Assembly (NCBI GenBank): GCA_934436435.1
Contig: CAKSAN010000009.1
Coordinates: forward strand, 1-64,000
DNA length: 64,000 bases
Reading direction: 5' to 3'
DNA from: an uncultured Acetatifactor sp.
GTDB taxonomy: Bacteria; Bacillota; Clostridia; Lachnospirales; Lachnospiraceae
A program made the position numbers and the translations under genes. Below are positions 35,114 through 44,342 of this stretch, in pieces. A model generated the notes under the pieces. It did not search any database. It was not told the DNA's origin and saw only the letters and a list, made by a program, of their open reading frames with translations. Positions within the stretch are counted from its first letter, which is position 1. Each line of letters opens with the position of its first letter.

Positions 35114-35710
35114 CTATTCCTCAGGATGGATCTCTTCGAAGGTGCTGTCCAGAGCATCCTGTTCCTGCTTGAATCTGCGCAATTTCCGTGCAAAGTAGAT
35201 AGTGGAAAAACAGTCGCCGGCACCACTGAGGATCAGTACCACTCCCAGAACACGGAACAACAGAATCGCTGCTTTGAACGGATTATAGATCAATACCACT
35301 CCGAGAATGATGTTGATTGCCGCCACAATAAGAAGGCCCAGCCAGCTGCCGTACCCCAGTCTCTTCAGGTCAATAGCATCCTGCAGTTTGCTGCATCCGC
35401 TGCACATTACCAACACTCCCAGAATAAAAGGAATCAGAGAGATGACGATCTCTACCTTGTACAGGACTACCGCTCCCAGCACGATCCCGAGGAGACCGAA
35501 TACGAACTCGTTGTGGTAATAGTTCTCTCTGGCATCCCTAAGCAGATAACATACCATGGAAACCAGCCCCGCAATGATCAGCACAATACCGATGAGATAC
35601 CCCAGTGTCTTTTGCATAGTCTCGGGAATCACCAGTGCCACGATCCCCAGGAGAATATACAAAACACTCGTAAGAATCGCTTCCCATTTCATTTCTTTCA
35701 GCATTTTCAT
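35114..35710 (-). CDS. DUF308-family membrane protein
   Basis: A 198-residue protein with six hydrophobic helices in pairs (for example ILTSVLYILLGIVALVI and YLIGIVLIIAGLVSMV), typical of DUF308/HdeD-like membrane proteins. The start is the ATG at 35710 behind AAGGAAGGG; the frame continues upstream only by overlapping the SEC-C gene. A charged C-terminal tail follows the last helix. HdeD is linked to acid resistance in enterobacteria; no function can be assigned here. Confidence 0.8.
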   Translation of the reverse strand: MKMLKEMKWEAILTSVLYILLGIVALVIPETMQKTLGYLIGIVLIIAGLVSMVCYLLRDARENYYHNEFVFGLLGIVLGAVVLYKVEIVISLIPFILGVLVMCSGCSKLQDAIDLKRLGYGSWLGLLIVAAINIILGVVLIYNPFKAAILLFRVLGVVLILSGAGDCFSTIYFARKLRRFKQEQDALDSTFEEIHPEE

Positions 35711-35816
35711 ATGTAACCCTTCCTTTCCTGTGAAACTATGTGAAACAGCGTTAAACTCAGGGAAAACGAAAAAGGGGCTCTCTGCATACCTGCGGAAAAC
35801 CCCCTTTATGTTCAGT

Positions 35817-36320
35817 TTACTTTCTGCCGCAGCACTTCTTGTACTTCTTGCCGCTTCCGCAGGGACAGGGGTCATTGGGATAAACCTTCTGCTCCTTTAC
35901 AATGGTAGTGGATGACTTCTGCTCTTTGTAGAGTTCCTTGCGGGTCTCCTCGTCGAAAATAGCATTCCACTCTTCCAGATTGTACAGCCAGTCAGCCTCT
36001 GCCGCTACCATGTTCTTGTACAGGAGAGCCTTGTCGAAGCCTAAGTTCACCTGAGTATCTTCTTCCAGATCATCAATAGGGTTCTTCTCTACCAGACTGT
36101 CGTTGATACCATCCAGGAATCCGGTCATGGTCATCAGAGATACCTTGAACTTGTCAGCCAGTTCCTTCACCGTACCCTTTACGACTTCATCGGGGTTCTT
36201 CAGAAGCTGTGCGTAGATCTCCTTCTCCTCCTGAAAATAAGCTGCCCAGAGCTGCTGCAGCTTCTCTTTGCCGGTTGCCTCATTATATGCTACTGATCTC
36301 CACTGTTCCATTAAATTCAT
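35817..36320 (-). CDS. SEC-C motif protein
   Basis: A 167-residue soluble, acidic helical protein ending in a SEC-C zinc-binding motif: [18 protein letters not shown], with the CxC and CC (or CH) pairs present. SEC-C tails occur in SecA and in many small proteins that touch ribosomes or SecA. The first 140 residues are helical with no known domain. The gene has its own promoter and an unusually long leader with three hairpins. Function is unknown. Confidence 0.85.
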   Translation of the reverse strand: MNLMEQWRSVAYNEATGKEKLQQLWAAYFQEEKEIYAQLLKNPDEVVKGTVKELADKFKVSLMTMTGFLDGINDSLVEKNPIDDLEEDTQVNLGFDKALLYKNMVAAEADWLYNLEEWNAIFDEETRKELYKEQKSSTTIVKEQKVYPNDPCPCGSGKKYKKCCGRK

Positions 36321-36362
36321 AATTGTAATACCATCCTTACATAATATTAAATATTTAATAAT

Positions 36363-36493
36363 ACGATTTCTCCGCCCTTCGGGCTCTCGAAATCGTTACA
36401 TCCATTCGCAATCCGGACTATCGTCCTCCTTGCTCATGTCTGTTTATCTGTCAAACAGCCGAACATCCCTGACTGCAAGCAGTCGTGATGTTC
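36363..36493 (-). other. Structured 5' leader of the SEC-C gene
   Basis: This fills most of the 384-base gap between the SEC-C gene and the HD-GYP gene. Three hairpins lie in tandem: 36363-36396 (ACGATTT/AAATCGT with inner GCCC/GGGC), 36440-36458 (CTGTTT/AAACAG) and 36461-36493 (GAACATC/GATGTTC with inner GACTGC/GCAGTC). On the minus strand a 13-codon frame (MSKEDDSPDCEWM) lies between the second and third transcribed regions. It may be an RNA regulator or a degenerate repeat; I do not recognise a riboswitch class. Confidence 0.4.
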
Positions 36494-36518
36494 ATCTGAT
36501 GACAGAATTATTAACCAT

Positions 36519-36547
36519 AGTATATAACAACTCGTCCTCAAAAACAA
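36519..36547 (-). promoter_or_regulatory. Promoter of the SEC-C gene
   Basis: On the minus strand, -35 TTGTTT (36542-36547), a 17-base spacer and -10 TATACT (36519-36524). It implies a leader of about 190 bases. The surrounding GTTATATACTATG also occurs at the nrdD promoter. Confidence 0.5.
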
Positions 36548-36665
36548 CAAAAAAATATCAATCGGAAATGTATAATCCCTGAAATCCGGGACAGACTACT
36601 ATTATCATCGGATCCCCTCCTTTGATCTTACGAAAGATACGATAATACTTAATCCTCCCCTTTTG

Positions 36666-36693
36666 AAAAGAGGCGCCCGTGGGCGCCTCTTTT
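36666..36693 (-). terminator. Terminator after the HD-GYP gene
   Basis: A perfect 13-base inverted repeat AAAAGAGGCGCCC/GGGCGCCTCTTTT with a 2-base loop lies 11 bases after the stop of the HD-GYP gene. The A and T flanks make it usable on both strands. Confidence 0.9.
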
Positions 36694-36704
36694 GTTGTGT
36701 TCTC

Positions 36705-39116
36705 CTACAGGGGAACCTTTCCTTCTTTGATCAGTTCAATAAAAGCATCTGCCACCTTCGGGTCAAACTGGGTTCCCTTGTTTTTCTCCAGCTCTCCCAT
36801 GGCGTATTCCACACTTAAGGGTTCTTTATAAGCTCTCTTGGAGATCATGGCATCAAAGCTGTCGCACACCGCCAGGATCCTGCCCAGGAACGGAATCTCT
36901 TCACCCTTGATTCCTCTGGGGTATCCCTTGCCGTCATATCTCTCATGGTGGGATACGACCGCCGGAATCACATAGTTCATATTCGGCAGATAGTGAATCA
37001 TCTCGATGGATTTCTCCACATGACTCTTCATGATCCCATATTCTTCGTCCGTGAGTTTTCCGGCCTTTTTCAGGATGCTCTCCGGAATACCGATCTTACC
37101 GATATCATGCAAAAGTCCCGCCACTCTCGCGGTCTGAATCTCATCTCTGGACAAGCCCAGCTTCTGTGCCAGAAGCACCGCATACTGGGATACATTGGTG
37201 GAATGCTGGAACGTGAAGGAATCCTTCGCATCAATAGCTGCCACCAATGCGTACACCGTAGGCGCCACCTGCTCATAACCGGTCTCTTTGTCCCGGCTCT
37301 CCTCATGAATGCCGCCCTCGTATACCTGGATCCTGTCCTTGCCGTTCCGCTTGGCATAAAAGGCTGCCCGCTTAGCCTGCTGGAACAGTTCCTGTGCTTC
37401 CGATGCCAGCTCCGGATACCACGACACACCGACACTGAACGTAATAGGCTGCATGACCTGGGGCTTGTCTCCGGCATCCTCCTGCACCGCCCGGGTCAGC
37501 CGCTCTGCCAGTGCCATCAGCTGTTCCTGCCCGGTCTCTGGTACAGAGACCAGAAACTCATTGGAACCCACACGGAATACCTCGCCATTCTCTACATTAT
37601 CCTGCAATCTTCCCGCACACCATTTCAGAATTCGGTCACCGGTCTGCTCTCCGTACAGGTCATTGTACAGCTTAAAATTGTCCATATCCATGTACAAAAA
37701 GCCCCGTTCTTCACCCAGAGTGCCATCCTGTCGCAGATACACACTGCAATAGCTGCGGTTATACAGTCCCGTCAGTTCATCATGGATGGATACCTGATAG
37801 ACTCTTTCATAGGCATCGATATTTTTCAGGCTCCCCGATGCAATATTTGCCATCTGCCGGATGCAATCCGCTTCCCGGTAATTCAACTTATTGCTCCTCA
37901 AAAGTTCCATATATACGAAACCGCAGATCTGATTATCGTATTTTAAAGGGGCGATGGACGGAGTCTCTTTCGTCTCACCATTCTCCACAATACTGCATAC
38001 TCTCTCCACCTCTTCTTCTCCCAGTGGAATATGGCCGCTCTGCACTGCCTCATGGTATCCCTCGTCCTCCGTATTCCTCTCGAAAATTCTGGATTCACAC
38101 CCCGAAATAGATTCGTTCAGAATATCATGCAGGGTGGTAAACAACTCCTTACGGTTCAGGATGGATGCCGCCCTGTCCTGGAATTCCCGCATTCCTTCCA
38201 CCATATGCTTCTGTTTCTGGTTCAGGATATTCTCCAGCCGTTTTCTGGCAAAAGCCACCACCAGCACCGTCCATGCACATTGCAGAACGATATAAAGCAT
38301 CAGCTTTTGTGTCACGGTTCTCTCCAGATTGCCCAGTATGAGCTCCAAATTATGGGACAGGATCACCAGAGGCAGGGATGCCACTACCACCGCCAGGAAA
38401 TACACTGCACCCACCGTCACACGGTAGGAGAAATCAAACAGATACTGCTTGTACATGATATATACCATGCACACCGCCATGCCTACGCCGCCCAGCATAT
38501 CAAAGGGGAAGGCGCTTCCCGGCAGCATGCAGATCAGATTACCGGTCAGAATGAACAGTGTTCCCAGAAGCAGCGGCTGCAATTTTTTGCGAAGCTGCAT
38601 ATCTCCGTTGATCTTACAATGAGCCAGATAAGTGGCATACACCAGCACTGCGACCTCCAGTGCCACCACGATCCAGGTAGCTGCCGTGGCATGGTACATA
38701 TAAACATAAGTACCGTCAGCGCGGATCACTACCTCCGGTGCAGGAAGGCTCCCGTGGAACAGATTGAACAGCACAAAGGCAATCGTCAGCGCTCCACATC
38801 CCCAGATCAGCTTATCCTGCCCTGTGATTTCCAAAAAACCGAACAAAAATCCATACATGAATACCGGGATCATCATAAGTCCCAGCAATGCAAAATTATG
38901 CCAGAAAAAAATTCCGGGGAATACCTGAAGCCGCATGAGAATCACCCCGCCGGTCCACACCAGACTGGAGGCCAGCACCGCCCGCAGATAATGGACCGTC
39001 CGGCTCCTCATGGTATTGAAAAAGCAGAATAACAGAAAAAGGGAGCATAAAAAGGCTCCCACCGGAACTCCGATATAGAGGTTTCTATCCAATGTCATCC
39101 CCAGAAAGCTCTCCAT
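36705..39116 (-). CDS. Membrane GAF-GGDEF-HD-GYP signalling protein with degenerate GGDEF
   Basis: An 803-residue protein. About nine membrane segments occupy the first 290 residues, followed by a GAF-like region, a GGDEF-type domain and a C-terminal HD-GYP domain. The GGDEF signature reads RVGSNEF, losing the second Gly and the catalytic acidic residue, so cyclase activity is unlikely. The HD-GYP part is intact: HDIGKIG and HHERYDGKGYP. HD-GYP enzymes hydrolyse cyclic di-GMP or related cyclic dinucleotides. The protein is therefore probably a membrane sensor controlling phosphodiesterase activity. It is monocistronic with a strong terminator. Confidence 0.9.
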   Translation of the reverse strand: MESFLGMTLDRNLYIGVPVGAFLCSLFLLFCFFNTMRSRTVHYLRAVLASSLVWTGGVILMRLQVFPGIFFWHNFALLGLMMIPVFMYGFLFGFLEITGQDKLIWGCGALTIAFVLFNLFHGSLPAPEVVIRADGTYVYMYHATAATWIVVALEVAVLVYATYLAHCKINGDMQLRKKLQPLLLGTLFILTGNLICMLPGSAFPFDMLGGVGMAVCMVYIMYKQYLFDFSYRVTVGAVYFLAVVVASLPLVILSHNLELILGNLERTVTQKLMLYIVLQCAWTVLVVAFARKRLENILNQKQKHMVEGMREFQDRAASILNRKELFTTLHDILNESISGCESRIFERNTEDEGYHEAVQSGHIPLGEEEVERVCSIVENGETKETPSIAPLKYDNQICGFVYMELLRSNKLNYREADCIRQMANIASGSLKNIDAYERVYQVSIHDELTGLYNRSYCSVYLRQDGTLGEERGFLYMDMDNFKLYNDLYGEQTGDRILKWCAGRLQDNVENGEVFRVGSNEFLVSVPETGQEQLMALAERLTRAVQEDAGDKPQVMQPITFSVGVSWYPELASEAQELFQQAKRAAFYAKRNGKDRIQVYEGGIHEESRDKETGYEQVAPTVYALVAAIDAKDSFTFQHSTNVSQYAVLLAQKLGLSRDEIQTARVAGLLHDIGKIGIPESILKKAGKLTDEEYGIMKSHVEKSIEMIHYLPNMNYVIPAVVSHHERYDGKGYPRGIKGEEIPFLGRILAVCDSFDAMISKRAYKEPLSVEYAMGELEKNKGTQFDPKVADAFIELIKEGKVPL

Positions 39117-39187
39117 ACTTAAATTTTATCTCCCTCATACTTTTGTCTCTCATTTATGAAGCAAACTCCTTTTCGCCCCATATCCTC

Positions 39188-39709
39188 TTATGTATCTAAA
39201 ATTTTACCACATTTTTCCTTTAATGACAATGGCACATCCAAAATCCGCTGATTTTCCGACCCCCGGAAAGGCAGACGTAAGTTACGGTATTCTTCCTTAT
39301 ACTCTCCGTCCACGATAACGTCTAACAGCGGCAGAAGCTCCGTAATTACCGGATCTCCCGCCTCCAGCCAGGCTATCAGATCTCTGTCAAAATCATAGCC
39401 TGTATAACACCAGATCGTCTTCTGCGGATAGGTTTCCCTGACCCTTTTCACCAGAGAAAGTACCGTGCCACGGTTCTCCGGTTCCATGGGTTCTCCGCCC
39501 AATAAGCTTAAGCCCCGGATATAGTCCGGGGCCAGTGCCTGTAAGATCTCCTGTTCCGTTTCCTCCGTGTAAGCCTGTCCGTAATGAAAATCCCATGCCA
39601 CACTGTTAAAGCACCCCTTGCAGTGATGGGTACAGCCGCTGACGAACAGCGATACTCTCACGCCGGGGCCGTTCGCCACGTCCGTTTTCTTGATCGTCGC
39701 ATAATTCAT
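39188..39709 (-). CDS. nrdG: Anaerobic ribonucleotide reductase activating protein
   Basis: A 173-residue radical SAM activase beginning MNYATIKKTDVANGPG. The iron-sulfur motif is CTHHCKGCFN, with SLLGGEPMEPEN as the SAM-contact region. It generates the glycyl radical on NrdD using S-adenosylmethionine. The start at 39709 matches the family; the longer frame upstream overlaps nrdD. It lies 25 bases after the nrdD stop. Confidence 0.95.
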   Translation of the reverse strand: MNYATIKKTDVANGPGVRVSLFVSGCTHHCKGCFNSVAWDFHYGQAYTEETEQEILQALAPDYIRGLSLLGGEPMEPENRGTVLSLVKRVRETYPQKTIWCYTGYDFDRDLIAWLEAGDPVITELLPLLDVIVDGEYKEEYRNLRLPFRGSENQRILDVPLSLKEKCGKILDT

Positions 39710-39734
39710 AGAACAATTCCTTCCCTTTGCCCGA

Positions 39735-41861
39735 TTACAGATGAAGCACTCTCGCCTTGATCTCCTTGGTCTTGCCGGCATTCCAGAAGTTCTCGCCCAG
39801 ATAGCCGCAGGTCCTTCTGGTGACATTCATCTTCGCATGATCCTTGTTGTGGCACTGGGGGCATTCCCACTCCATATTGTCATTGATCATGATCTCGCCG
39901 TCATAACCGCAGACATGACAATAATCGGATTTGGTGTTGAATTCACCGTACTGGATATTTTCATAAATAAAGCGGATCACTTCCTCGATGGCTTCCACAT
40001 TATTCGTCAGGTTCGGCACTTCCACATAAGAAATGGCACCGCCCAGAGACTTATTCTGGAACTCGCTCTCGATCTTGAACTTGGTAAAGGCGTCGATCTT
40101 CTCACGAACGTCCACATGATAGGAGTTCGTATAATATCCCTTATCGGTGACATTGGAAATATCACCGTATTTTTCACGATCGATCCTTGCAAAACGATAG
40201 CACAATGTCTCAGCCGGAGTTCCGTAGAGACTGAATGCAATACCGGTCTCCTCTTTCCATTTTGCGCAGCGGTCCTTCATATAATCCATGACACGCAGGG
40301 CAAATTCCTTGCCGGGCTCCACGGTCTGGCTGCATCCTTTCATCAGATAAGTGGTCTCATACAGTCCGATATATCCCAGAGACATAGTGGAATAACCGTT
40401 GTGCAGGTATTTGTCAATGGTCTCTCCCTTCTTCAGACGGGCAATGGCTCCGTACTGCCAGTGGATGGGGCTCACATCGGACACCACACCCTCCAGTGCT
40501 TTATGACGGCACATCAATGCTTCATAACACAATTCCAGACGCTCGTCCAGCAGTTTCCAGAATTTCTCTTCGCTTCCCTTTGCCAAAATACCGATCTGGG
40601 GAAGGTTAATGCTGACAACACCCTGATTGAAGCGCCCTTCCCACTTATATTCTCCGTTTTCATCCTTCCAGGGAGACAGGAAGGAGCGACATCCCATGCA
40701 GGAAAATACATTGCCCTCGTAATTCTCACGCATCTTTTTTGCGGAGATATAGTCGGGGTACATTCTCTTGGCGGAGCACTGGGCAGCCAGTTTGGTCACA
40801 TAGTCGTATTTTCCGCCCTTTAAGCAGTTGTTCTCATCCAGCACATAGACCAGCTTCGGGAACGCCGGGGTGACATAGACACCCTTCTCGTTCTTGGTTC
40901 CCTCGATCCGCTGACGCAGGATCTCCACAATGATCTCTACAGTCTCCTCCACATATTCGTCGTTCTCGTCAATGTGCAGGAACAATGTCACAAAGGGCGA
41001 CTGTCCGTTGGTGGTCATCAGAGTATTGATCTGGTACTGGATGGTCTGAACACCGGACTTTAACTCATCATGCAGACGCATCTGGACGATCTTGTCCTTA
41101 GCTGCCTGATCCAGCGTATCTCCGAATTCCTCCTCCAGCTGCTTTGCAAATTTTTCCCTGCTCTTACGCAGATATTTTCCCAGATGCTTGATATTGACGC
41201 TCTGACCGCCGTACTGGTTACTGGCTACCGCTGCAATGATCTGGGTGGTCACGGTACATGCCACCTGAAAGCTCTTGGGAGATTCGATCATCTTGCCGTT
41301 GATGGAAGTGCCGTTGTCCAGCATGTCCTTGATATTGATCAGACAGCAGTTGAAGATCGGCTGAATGAAATAATCCGCATCATGGAAATGCAGTACACCG
41401 TTGTCATGAGCCATGGCAATATGTTCCGGCAAAAGAAGCCGTCTGGTAACGTCACGGGACACTTCCCCCGCGATATAGTCTCTCTGAGTGGAAGCCAGAC
41501 GGGTATTCTTGTTGGAATTCTCCTCTGCCAGTTCCTTATTCTCGTTCCGGATCAGTTTTAAGATAGATTCATCCGTGGTGTTGGACTTTCTGAGCAGACT
41601 TCTCTGGTAACGGTATACAATATACTTTTTTGCCAGGGTATACTTATTGTGCTCTACCAGATGCTCCTCGATCATATCCTGAATATGTTCTACCGTCTGG
41701 GTCTCCCTGCCTTCCTGCTTCACGTCCTCCAGGATCTCCTCGATCAGCCCTTCGCTGGCACGATACCGTTCCTCCACCTCGTTATTTGCCTTATGGATCG
41801 CTTCCCGGATCTTGTCCTCCTCATAAGGCACTACTCTGCCGTCTCTCTTCTGGATCTTCAT
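39735..41861 (-). CDS. nrdD: Anaerobic ribonucleoside-triphosphate reductase
   Basis: A 708-residue class III reductase that makes deoxynucleotides without oxygen. Domains: N-terminal ATP cone (QKRDGRVVPYEEDKIREA) for allosteric control, the ten-stranded barrel, a C-terminal zinc site (CHVCGYDG and CPQCH) and the glycyl radical site RRTCGYLGENFW. The gene is followed by its activase nrdG. Two NrdR-like boxes upstream suggest repression by NrdR. Presence of only this class in the window fits an anaerobe. Confidence 0.97.
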   Translation of the reverse strand: MKIQKRDGRVVPYEEDKIREAIHKANNEVEERYRASEGLIEEILEDVKQEGRETQTVEHIQDMIEEHLVEHNKYTLAKKYIVYRYQRSLLRKSNTTDESILKLIRNENKELAEENSNKNTRLASTQRDYIAGEVSRDVTRRLLLPEHIAMAHDNGVLHFHDADYFIQPIFNCCLINIKDMLDNGTSINGKMIESPKSFQVACTVTTQIIAAVASNQYGGQSVNIKHLGKYLRKSREKFAKQLEEEFGDTLDQAAKDKIVQMRLHDELKSGVQTIQYQINTLMTTNGQSPFVTLFLHIDENDEYVEETVEIIVEILRQRIEGTKNEKGVYVTPAFPKLVYVLDENNCLKGGKYDYVTKLAAQCSAKRMYPDYISAKKMRENYEGNVFSCMGCRSFLSPWKDENGEYKWEGRFNQGVVSINLPQIGILAKGSEEKFWKLLDERLELCYEALMCRHKALEGVVSDVSPIHWQYGAIARLKKGETIDKYLHNGYSTMSLGYIGLYETTYLMKGCSQTVEPGKEFALRVMDYMKDRCAKWKEETGIAFSLYGTPAETLCYRFARIDREKYGDISNVTDKGYYTNSYHVDVREKIDAFTKFKIESEFQNKSLGGAISYVEVPNLTNNVEAIEEVIRFIYENIQYGEFNTKSDYCHVCGYDGEIMINDNMEWECPQCHNKDHAKMNVTRRTCGYLGENFWNAGKTKEIKARVLHL

Positions 41862-41972
41862 TACAACTTTCCCTCACTTTATATCATTCCCGACTGATAC
41901 GAAATCCTGCGTAAGCCGAAAGAAAAGCCGCATCGGAAGCAAGTTCCCGACACGACTTTCTCCGCAAATCAT

Positions 41973-42026
41973 AGTATATAACTAGATTTTGTGTTCTTCA
42001 TGCATTTTCGTATCTACATCTTGTAT
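41973..42026 (-). promoter_or_regulatory. nrdD promoter region with two NrdR-like boxes
   Basis: On the minus strand ATACAAGATGTAGATA (42011-42026) and ACACAAAATCTAGTTA (41979-41994) lie 32 bases apart, about three helical turns. Both resemble the NrdR consensus ACACWATATATWGTGT. A -10 TATACT follows at 41973-41978. The arrangement and the downstream gene make NrdR control likely. Confidence 0.6.
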
Positions 42027-42069
42027 CTAATATTATAGTGAGGATATCCGGAAAAAGCAAGTACCTTTT

Positions 42070-42816
42070 TTAAAACATTCCTCGTCCGCCGTAACCGCCA
42101 AAGCACAGACCTCCGCCGCCGCAACAGAGGTTGCAGACCAGATTGGCCAGACAAATCTTGAGGCACAGGTCATTTCCGCCCACATGAGGATAGCCGTAGG
42201 TGGCCTGCCTGCTCTCATACCACTGTCCTCCGCTCTGCAGTCTCTGTAAGAGTAGCTGATATTCCATGTTCTGGGGATCCAGTGCCACCGCTTTCCCGGC
42301 ATGTTCCAAAGCCGCCACATTATTTCCCAGTCCCATATGTGCCATGGCACTGTAATAATACCATCTGGCGGTCTTCTCATGCTCACCCATGCCGTCCAGT
42401 GTGTTTCTGGCCTCTCTGTAATAGCCGTTTCTCAAGTAATTGCCGGCTGCCCGCAGTCTGGGCTCCTCTTCATAGCCAGAGGTCTGTTCCTGCCATCCTG
42501 CCTGCTGCCAGAAATCTCCGAAACCCTGACCATAGCCGCCATAACTCTGGCCTCCACCGTAGCTGCCTCCCCGGCCGCTGCCATAGCTCTGTCCGCCGTA
42601 ACCGCCACCATAGCTGTAGCCTTCTGTCCGCTCCTTCATGATCTGCTGATAGGCTGCCTGGATCTCCTTGAATTTCTCTTCCGCCTGCGCCTTGTTGGGG
42701 TTGTTGATGTTGGCATCGGGATGATATTTTCTGCTCAGCGCCTTATATGCTTTTTTAATTTCTTCCTCGGAGGCATCTCTGCTCACTCCCAGAACACTGT
42801 ACGGATCATAAGTCAT
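42070..42816 (-). CDS. J-domain protein with Gly/Tyr-rich linker
   Basis: A 248-residue protein. Residues 1-70 form a J domain with [11 protein letters not shown] linker rich in Gly, Tyr and Ser ([18 protein letters not shown]) follows, then a helical TPR-like region ([20 protein letters not shown]) and a cysteine/glycine-rich tail ([16 protein letters not shown]). It overlaps the DUF5685 gene by 11 bases, so the two are translationally coupled. It is not DnaJ: the zinc-finger domain is missing. Probably a specialised Hsp70 co-chaperone of unknown client. Confidence 0.85.
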   Translation of the reverse strand: MTYDPYSVLGVSRDASEEEIKKAYKALSRKYHPDANINNPNKAQAEEKFKEIQAAYQQIMKERTEGYSYGGGYGGQSYGSGRGGSYGGGQSYGGYGQGFGDFWQQAGWQEQTSGYEEEPRLRAAGNYLRNGYYREARNTLDGMGEHEKTARWYYYSAMAHMGLGNNVAALEHAGKAVALDPQNMEYQLLLQRLQSGGQWYESRQATYGYPHVGGNDLCLKICLANLVCNLCCGGGGLCFGGYGGRGMF

Positions 42817-43663
42817 TCCCCGTTACCTCTTTTGCATCGTTTTTCTCCCGCTTCTTGCGCACGATCTCATAACGGCACCATACACCGGAATACAGAATAT
42901 TCCGCAGAATATCCACATTCTGTAAAATAGGAAGCTGTTCGAACTCCTTGCAGCACTCCGACATCATCATGGTCAGGATCTGTCTGCATTCCTCTTCAAA
43001 GCCCGGTTCCTCATACCGTTTCTTTAACGGATTATAGGTTCCTTTTTTAATATCCTGCTCAATGTCCTCATAGGCATCCAGCAGATAGATGAATTTTCCC
43101 AGGAAAAATCCCAGTCTCTCCAGGTTGTCCTTCCATTCATCCTCACGGCAGGATACGATCTGCGCCATAACCCTGCCGAACAGTCCCGCCATGGTGTCGA
43201 TATCCGCATTCCCCTGCTGTTCCGCATCTGCAAAATCCTGCATGGCCAGGGAAATGTTTCTTACCTTTTCCGCATAGAGCAACGGTTTCTTCCGGAACTT
43301 TCTCCCCAACAGGTAACTGTACACCAGACCTTTCAGCCGGTGCTCATCCTCCCAGTCATCCTCCGCTTTGTAGCAGGCGAACAGCACCGTCATATCCGCC
43401 ACATAATCCGTGAACAGATTTCTTCTGGTCAGATGTTTTTCAAAGGGATGTGCCACGCATCTGCACTGCGCTTCCCGATCCTCCGGTTCATATAAGCCGG
43501 TGAGCAACATCAGGATAAATGTCATATCATAATTCAGGGAAAGCTGCCCCAGCGCACCGTAACGCTCCTTCAGACTCTGACACAGTCCGCAGTAGTAGGA
43601 ATGATATACATCGTATTCCTTAAATTTCATCTCTGACTGATTGATGACAATATACCCAAACAT
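42806..43663 (-). CDS. DUF5685-family protein
   Basis: A 285-residue protein starting [20 protein letters not shown], which with [14 protein letters not shown] matches the DUF5685 start pattern. The ATG at 43663 has GGTGAG upstream. The body is helical with many aromatic residues and an acidic QDIKKG region near the end; it resembles an all-alpha prenyltransferase-like or squalene-synthase-like layout with acidic DAYEDIEQD, but that is only an impression. It precedes and overlaps the J-domain gene. Function is unknown. Confidence 0.75.
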   Translation of the reverse strand: MFGYIVINQSEMKFKEYDVYHSYYCGLCQSLKERYGALGQLSLNYDMTFILMLLTGLYEPEDREAQCRCVAHPFEKHLTRRNLFTDYVADMTVLFACYKAEDDWEDEHRLKGLVYSYLLGRKFRKKPLLYAEKVRNISLAMQDFADAEQQGNADIDTMAGLFGRVMAQIVSCREDEWKDNLERLGFFLGKFIYLLDAYEDIEQDIKKGTYNPLKKRYEEPGFEEECRQILTMMMSECCKEFEQLPILQNVDILRNILYSGVWCRYEIVRKKREKNDAKEVTGNDL

Positions 43664-43705
43664 CCGACTCACCATCCTTTCTTACATCGCTTTTATAGTT
43701 TAACG

Positions 43706-44098
43706 TCAGGTCTTGCGGATAAATTCCTCTCCGCATTTTCTGCAACGGATCGCAATCTTTCCCTTGCCTCTGGGCACCCGGAGCTTCTGTCCGCATTTTG
43801 GACATTTAAAGATTTTATAGTCCTTACGCTGGGCGAGGCCCTTTTTCTTTCTCTGCCACCATCCGCGAACCTTCATTTCCTTTTTCAGATACCACTGGTT
43901 CTCGGCGCTTCTCTTACTCATATCCCGGGAAAACATCCGGTAATAGACATAGACCAGCAGGGCAAACGCCAATACATAAAATATTCTCAGACCAAAAAAA
44001 GAGAGCGCCAGGCAGACCAGAGCCACGATCATTAAAAACTGATTGAAGCGGTCATTGCCATAACGCCCCCACATGAAACGCTGTAACTTCTCTTTCAT
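43706..44098 (-). CDS. Small membrane protein with C-terminal zinc ribbon
   Basis: A 130-residue protein starting at the ATG at 44098 behind AAAGGTGG. Two hydrophobic segments (LMIVALVCLALSFFG and IFYVLAFALLVYVYY) lie near residues 20-55, followed by a basic stretch and a zinc ribbon with CPKCG and CRKCG at the C-terminus. The ribbon faces the cytosol if the two spans form a hairpin. It is first in the zinc-ribbon, DUF5685, J-domain trio. No function known. Confidence 0.75.
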   Translation of the reverse strand: MKEKLQRFMWGRYGNDRFNQFLMIVALVCLALSFFGLRIFYVLAFALLVYVYYRMFSRDMSKRSAENQWYLKKEMKVRGWWQRKKKGLAQRKDYKIFKCPKCGQKLRVPRGKGKIAIRCRKCGEEFIRKT

Positions 44099-44273
44099 GA
44101 AGTACCACCTTTCGTCCGCCATCCGGGGACATTCTTATGCTTTGTCCTATTATGGTATGCCGGATGGCAAAAAGCAATTAACTAAATATAAACTTTTGTA
44201 AAGAAAGTGTTATTTACGCCGTATCTTCAAAACCCTGATGCGGTAGGGATATTGGGCAAAATGCAGTTTTAGG

Positions 44274-44302
44274 TTGAGTTCACTTTCTTTTTTGTTTATA
44301 AT
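44274..44302 (+). promoter_or_regulatory. Promoter of the TetR gene
   Basis: -35 TTGAGT (44274-44279), a 17-base spacer and a perfect -10 TATAAT (44297-44302), 41 bases before the ATG of the TetR gene. AAAGGAG provides the ribosome site. Confidence 0.75.
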
Positions 44303-44342
44303 ACCCTTACGGATCTATTAAAAAGAACAAAGGAGTTTCGGG

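Noticed and set aside
36461..36493. CRISPR-like repeat
   Set aside because: Only single hairpins are present; there are no regularly spaced repeats here or elsewhere in the window.
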